NCBI GenBank assembly: GCA_019418025.1 | Contig: DYCR01000049.1 | Location: 1-6,341 of the forward strand | Direction of reading: 5' to 3' | Source: Clostridiales bacterium | GTDB lineage: Bacteria > Bacillota > Clostridia > Oscillospirales > Oscillospiraceae | DNA length: 6,341 nt | Shown here: in pieces, positions 5,471 to 6,341 of the stretch | Layout: each line of letters starts with the position of its first letter | Numbering within the stretch: position 1 is the stretch's first letter | The notes under the pieces: model-generated | Database searches by the model: none | Told to the model about the DNA's origin: nothing | The model's input: the letters and a program-made list of their open reading frames with translations, nothing else | Program-made: the position numbers and the translations under genes

Positions 5471-5806
5471 GAAAACCATAGAGGGCAGCGTTTATCATGG
5501 GCAGATACAATATCATTTTCTATATTGTAAATTGTCATGACAGATATTTCAATTATGCTGTTTCTTTCATTAATCCGGATACATGAATTATTCGTCTGGT
5601 TGAAAAGTGAGAACCCGTCTAAATTTAAAATAATATACAAAAAATGCAGCTGCAACGTTCCGTTTTCGTTTTGTCTTTGAGTTCACTTGATTTCCAGTGT
5701 ATGGATTTATACTATTCAGCATGCAGTGATTGCTTTTACGCTGTGTAATGTCAGCAGGGCAGGGGGCATCCTATTCCTGAGCTGAACGTAAAGATGCAGA
5801 CGTTGC
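5471..5806. other. Intergenic region without a supported gene
   Basis: These 336 bp between the AraC-family gene and the regulator promoter are AT-rich in the left two thirds. They hold an 8-bp inverted repeat TACAATAT/ATATTGTA (5506-5513 and 5522-5529) with an 8-nt loop, and a minus-strand frame open from 5682 to 5467 that has no ATG start or ribosome binding site. No convincing intrinsic terminator for the AraC-family gene was found, and no clear promoter in either direction. It may hold decayed sequence. Confidence 0.5.
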
Positions 5807-6341
5807 TCACTTCTTTGTGCGGTGTATGTTTCGATAAGCGTTGGGGGTCATGCCGTATTCTTTTTCAAATGCTTTATAAAAATAGGTGCGATTGCTGAAC
5901 CCCAATGTTTCAAAAATGGTCGTGATCGTCCAGTGTGTACTGCGCAGCATTTGGGCTGCATAGTTGAGCCGTACAGAAAGGCAGTATTCGGTGAACGTCT
6001 TTCCGAAATTCTCTTTGATAAATCGGCACAAATAGGCTGCATTGTAATTGAGCAGTTCGGCCAGCTCATACTTGGAGATCACTCCCTGATGGGTTTCGAT
6101 CTGCATCCATATCTCCCTGATCAGCTGACTTTTTTTGTCATTGCCTTTCCGAATCAGTGAACAGCGATAGAGCTCCTGTGATTCCAGAAGGCCCAGCAGA
6201 CGGCGGAGATGCCCCTGCATCAGCAGCCAGAAGCCTGTGTCTTTGTGGATCATCTCTTCCATAAGAATGTTCAGTTCTTTTTCCACCGGCAGTATCACGT
6301 CGGGATGGGAAATGGCCGTAAAATGACAATATGCCTTCAAA
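5807..6341 (-). CDS. AraC-family transcriptional regulator, C-terminal part (5' end outside window)
   Basis: About 178 codons are visible and the frame is still open at the right edge, so the start lies beyond the window. The TTG at 6340 is an internal leucine codon. The last 100 or so residues form the AraC/XylS double helix-turn-helix. The first motif lies around ISKYELAELLNYNAAYLCRF. The connecting helix follows (EYCLSVRLNYAAQML), and the second motif is in the segment TITTIFETLGFSNRTYFYKA, followed by the family hallmark GMTPNAYR. The segment before it is helical and fits the linker between an N-terminal sensor domain (often a cupin) and the DNA-binding domain. It is transcribed in the same direction as the two-component operon but separated by about 340 bp. 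Its target and effector cannot be told from this fragment. Confidence 0.9.
   Translation of the reverse strand, partial: LKAYCHFTAISHPDVILPVEKELNILMEEMIHKDTGFWLLMQGHLRRLLGLLESQELYRCSLIRKGNDKKSQLIREIWMQIETHQGVISKYELAELLNYNAAYLCRFIKENFGKTFTEYCLSVRLNYAAQMLRSTHWTITTIFETLGFSNRTYFYKAFEKEYGMTPNAYRNIHRTKK

Noticed and set aside
1..6341. CRISPR array, phage defence genes, van resistance genes or rRNA
   Set aside because: No regularly spaced repeats, no relevant enzyme motifs and no rRNA segments were seen on either strand.

Overview
The window looks like chromosomal DNA of a low-to-moderate GC anaerobic Firmicute (class Clostridia, probably a gut Oscillospiraceae/Ruminococcaceae or Lachnospiraceae relative). 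This rests on strong AGGAGG-type ribosome binding sites, use of GTG and TTG starts, a CCA-encoding tRNA-Ser, an IS150-type insertion sequence, and a two-component pair that resembles VanR/VanS. The organism assignment is inference; no species marker is present.

Layout from left to right. Positions 1-107 are one end of an IS3-family (IS150 subgroup) element that runs off the left edge, with the first codons of its orfA on the minus strand. Positions 128-715 (minus) encode an unrecognised protein with six predicted membrane segments, with its own promoter. Divergent from it is a tRNA-Ser(GGA) gene at 893-984 (plus) with a near-consensus promoter and an intrinsic terminator. Positions 1052-1205 hold only inverted repeats, one containing a tRNA T-arm-like fold.

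From 1206 to 5470 everything is on the minus strand and appears to be one functional module. In transcription order it comprises a VanR-like OmpR-family response regulator (4678-5373), a 36-residue single-membrane-span small ORF whose start codon is ATA (4549-4659), a VanS-like histidine kinase (3472-4536), a terminator hairpin, and then an ABC exporter made of an ATPase (2449-3336) and an ABC-2 type permease (1206-2447). The promoter regions of the regulator operon and of the exporter operon share the same 40-bp architecture: two 6-bp half-sites with 11-bp periodicity, then exactly 17 bp, then TAGAGA. This suggests that the regulator activates both its own operon and the exporter. No vanH/A/X-type ligase genes are in the window, so this is a VanRS-like switch driving an exporter; the signal and the exported substrate are unknown.

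Positions 5471-5806 are non-coding apart from a doubtful short open frame. From 5807 to the right edge is the 3' part of an AraC-family regulator (minus), whose N-terminal domain lies outside the window.
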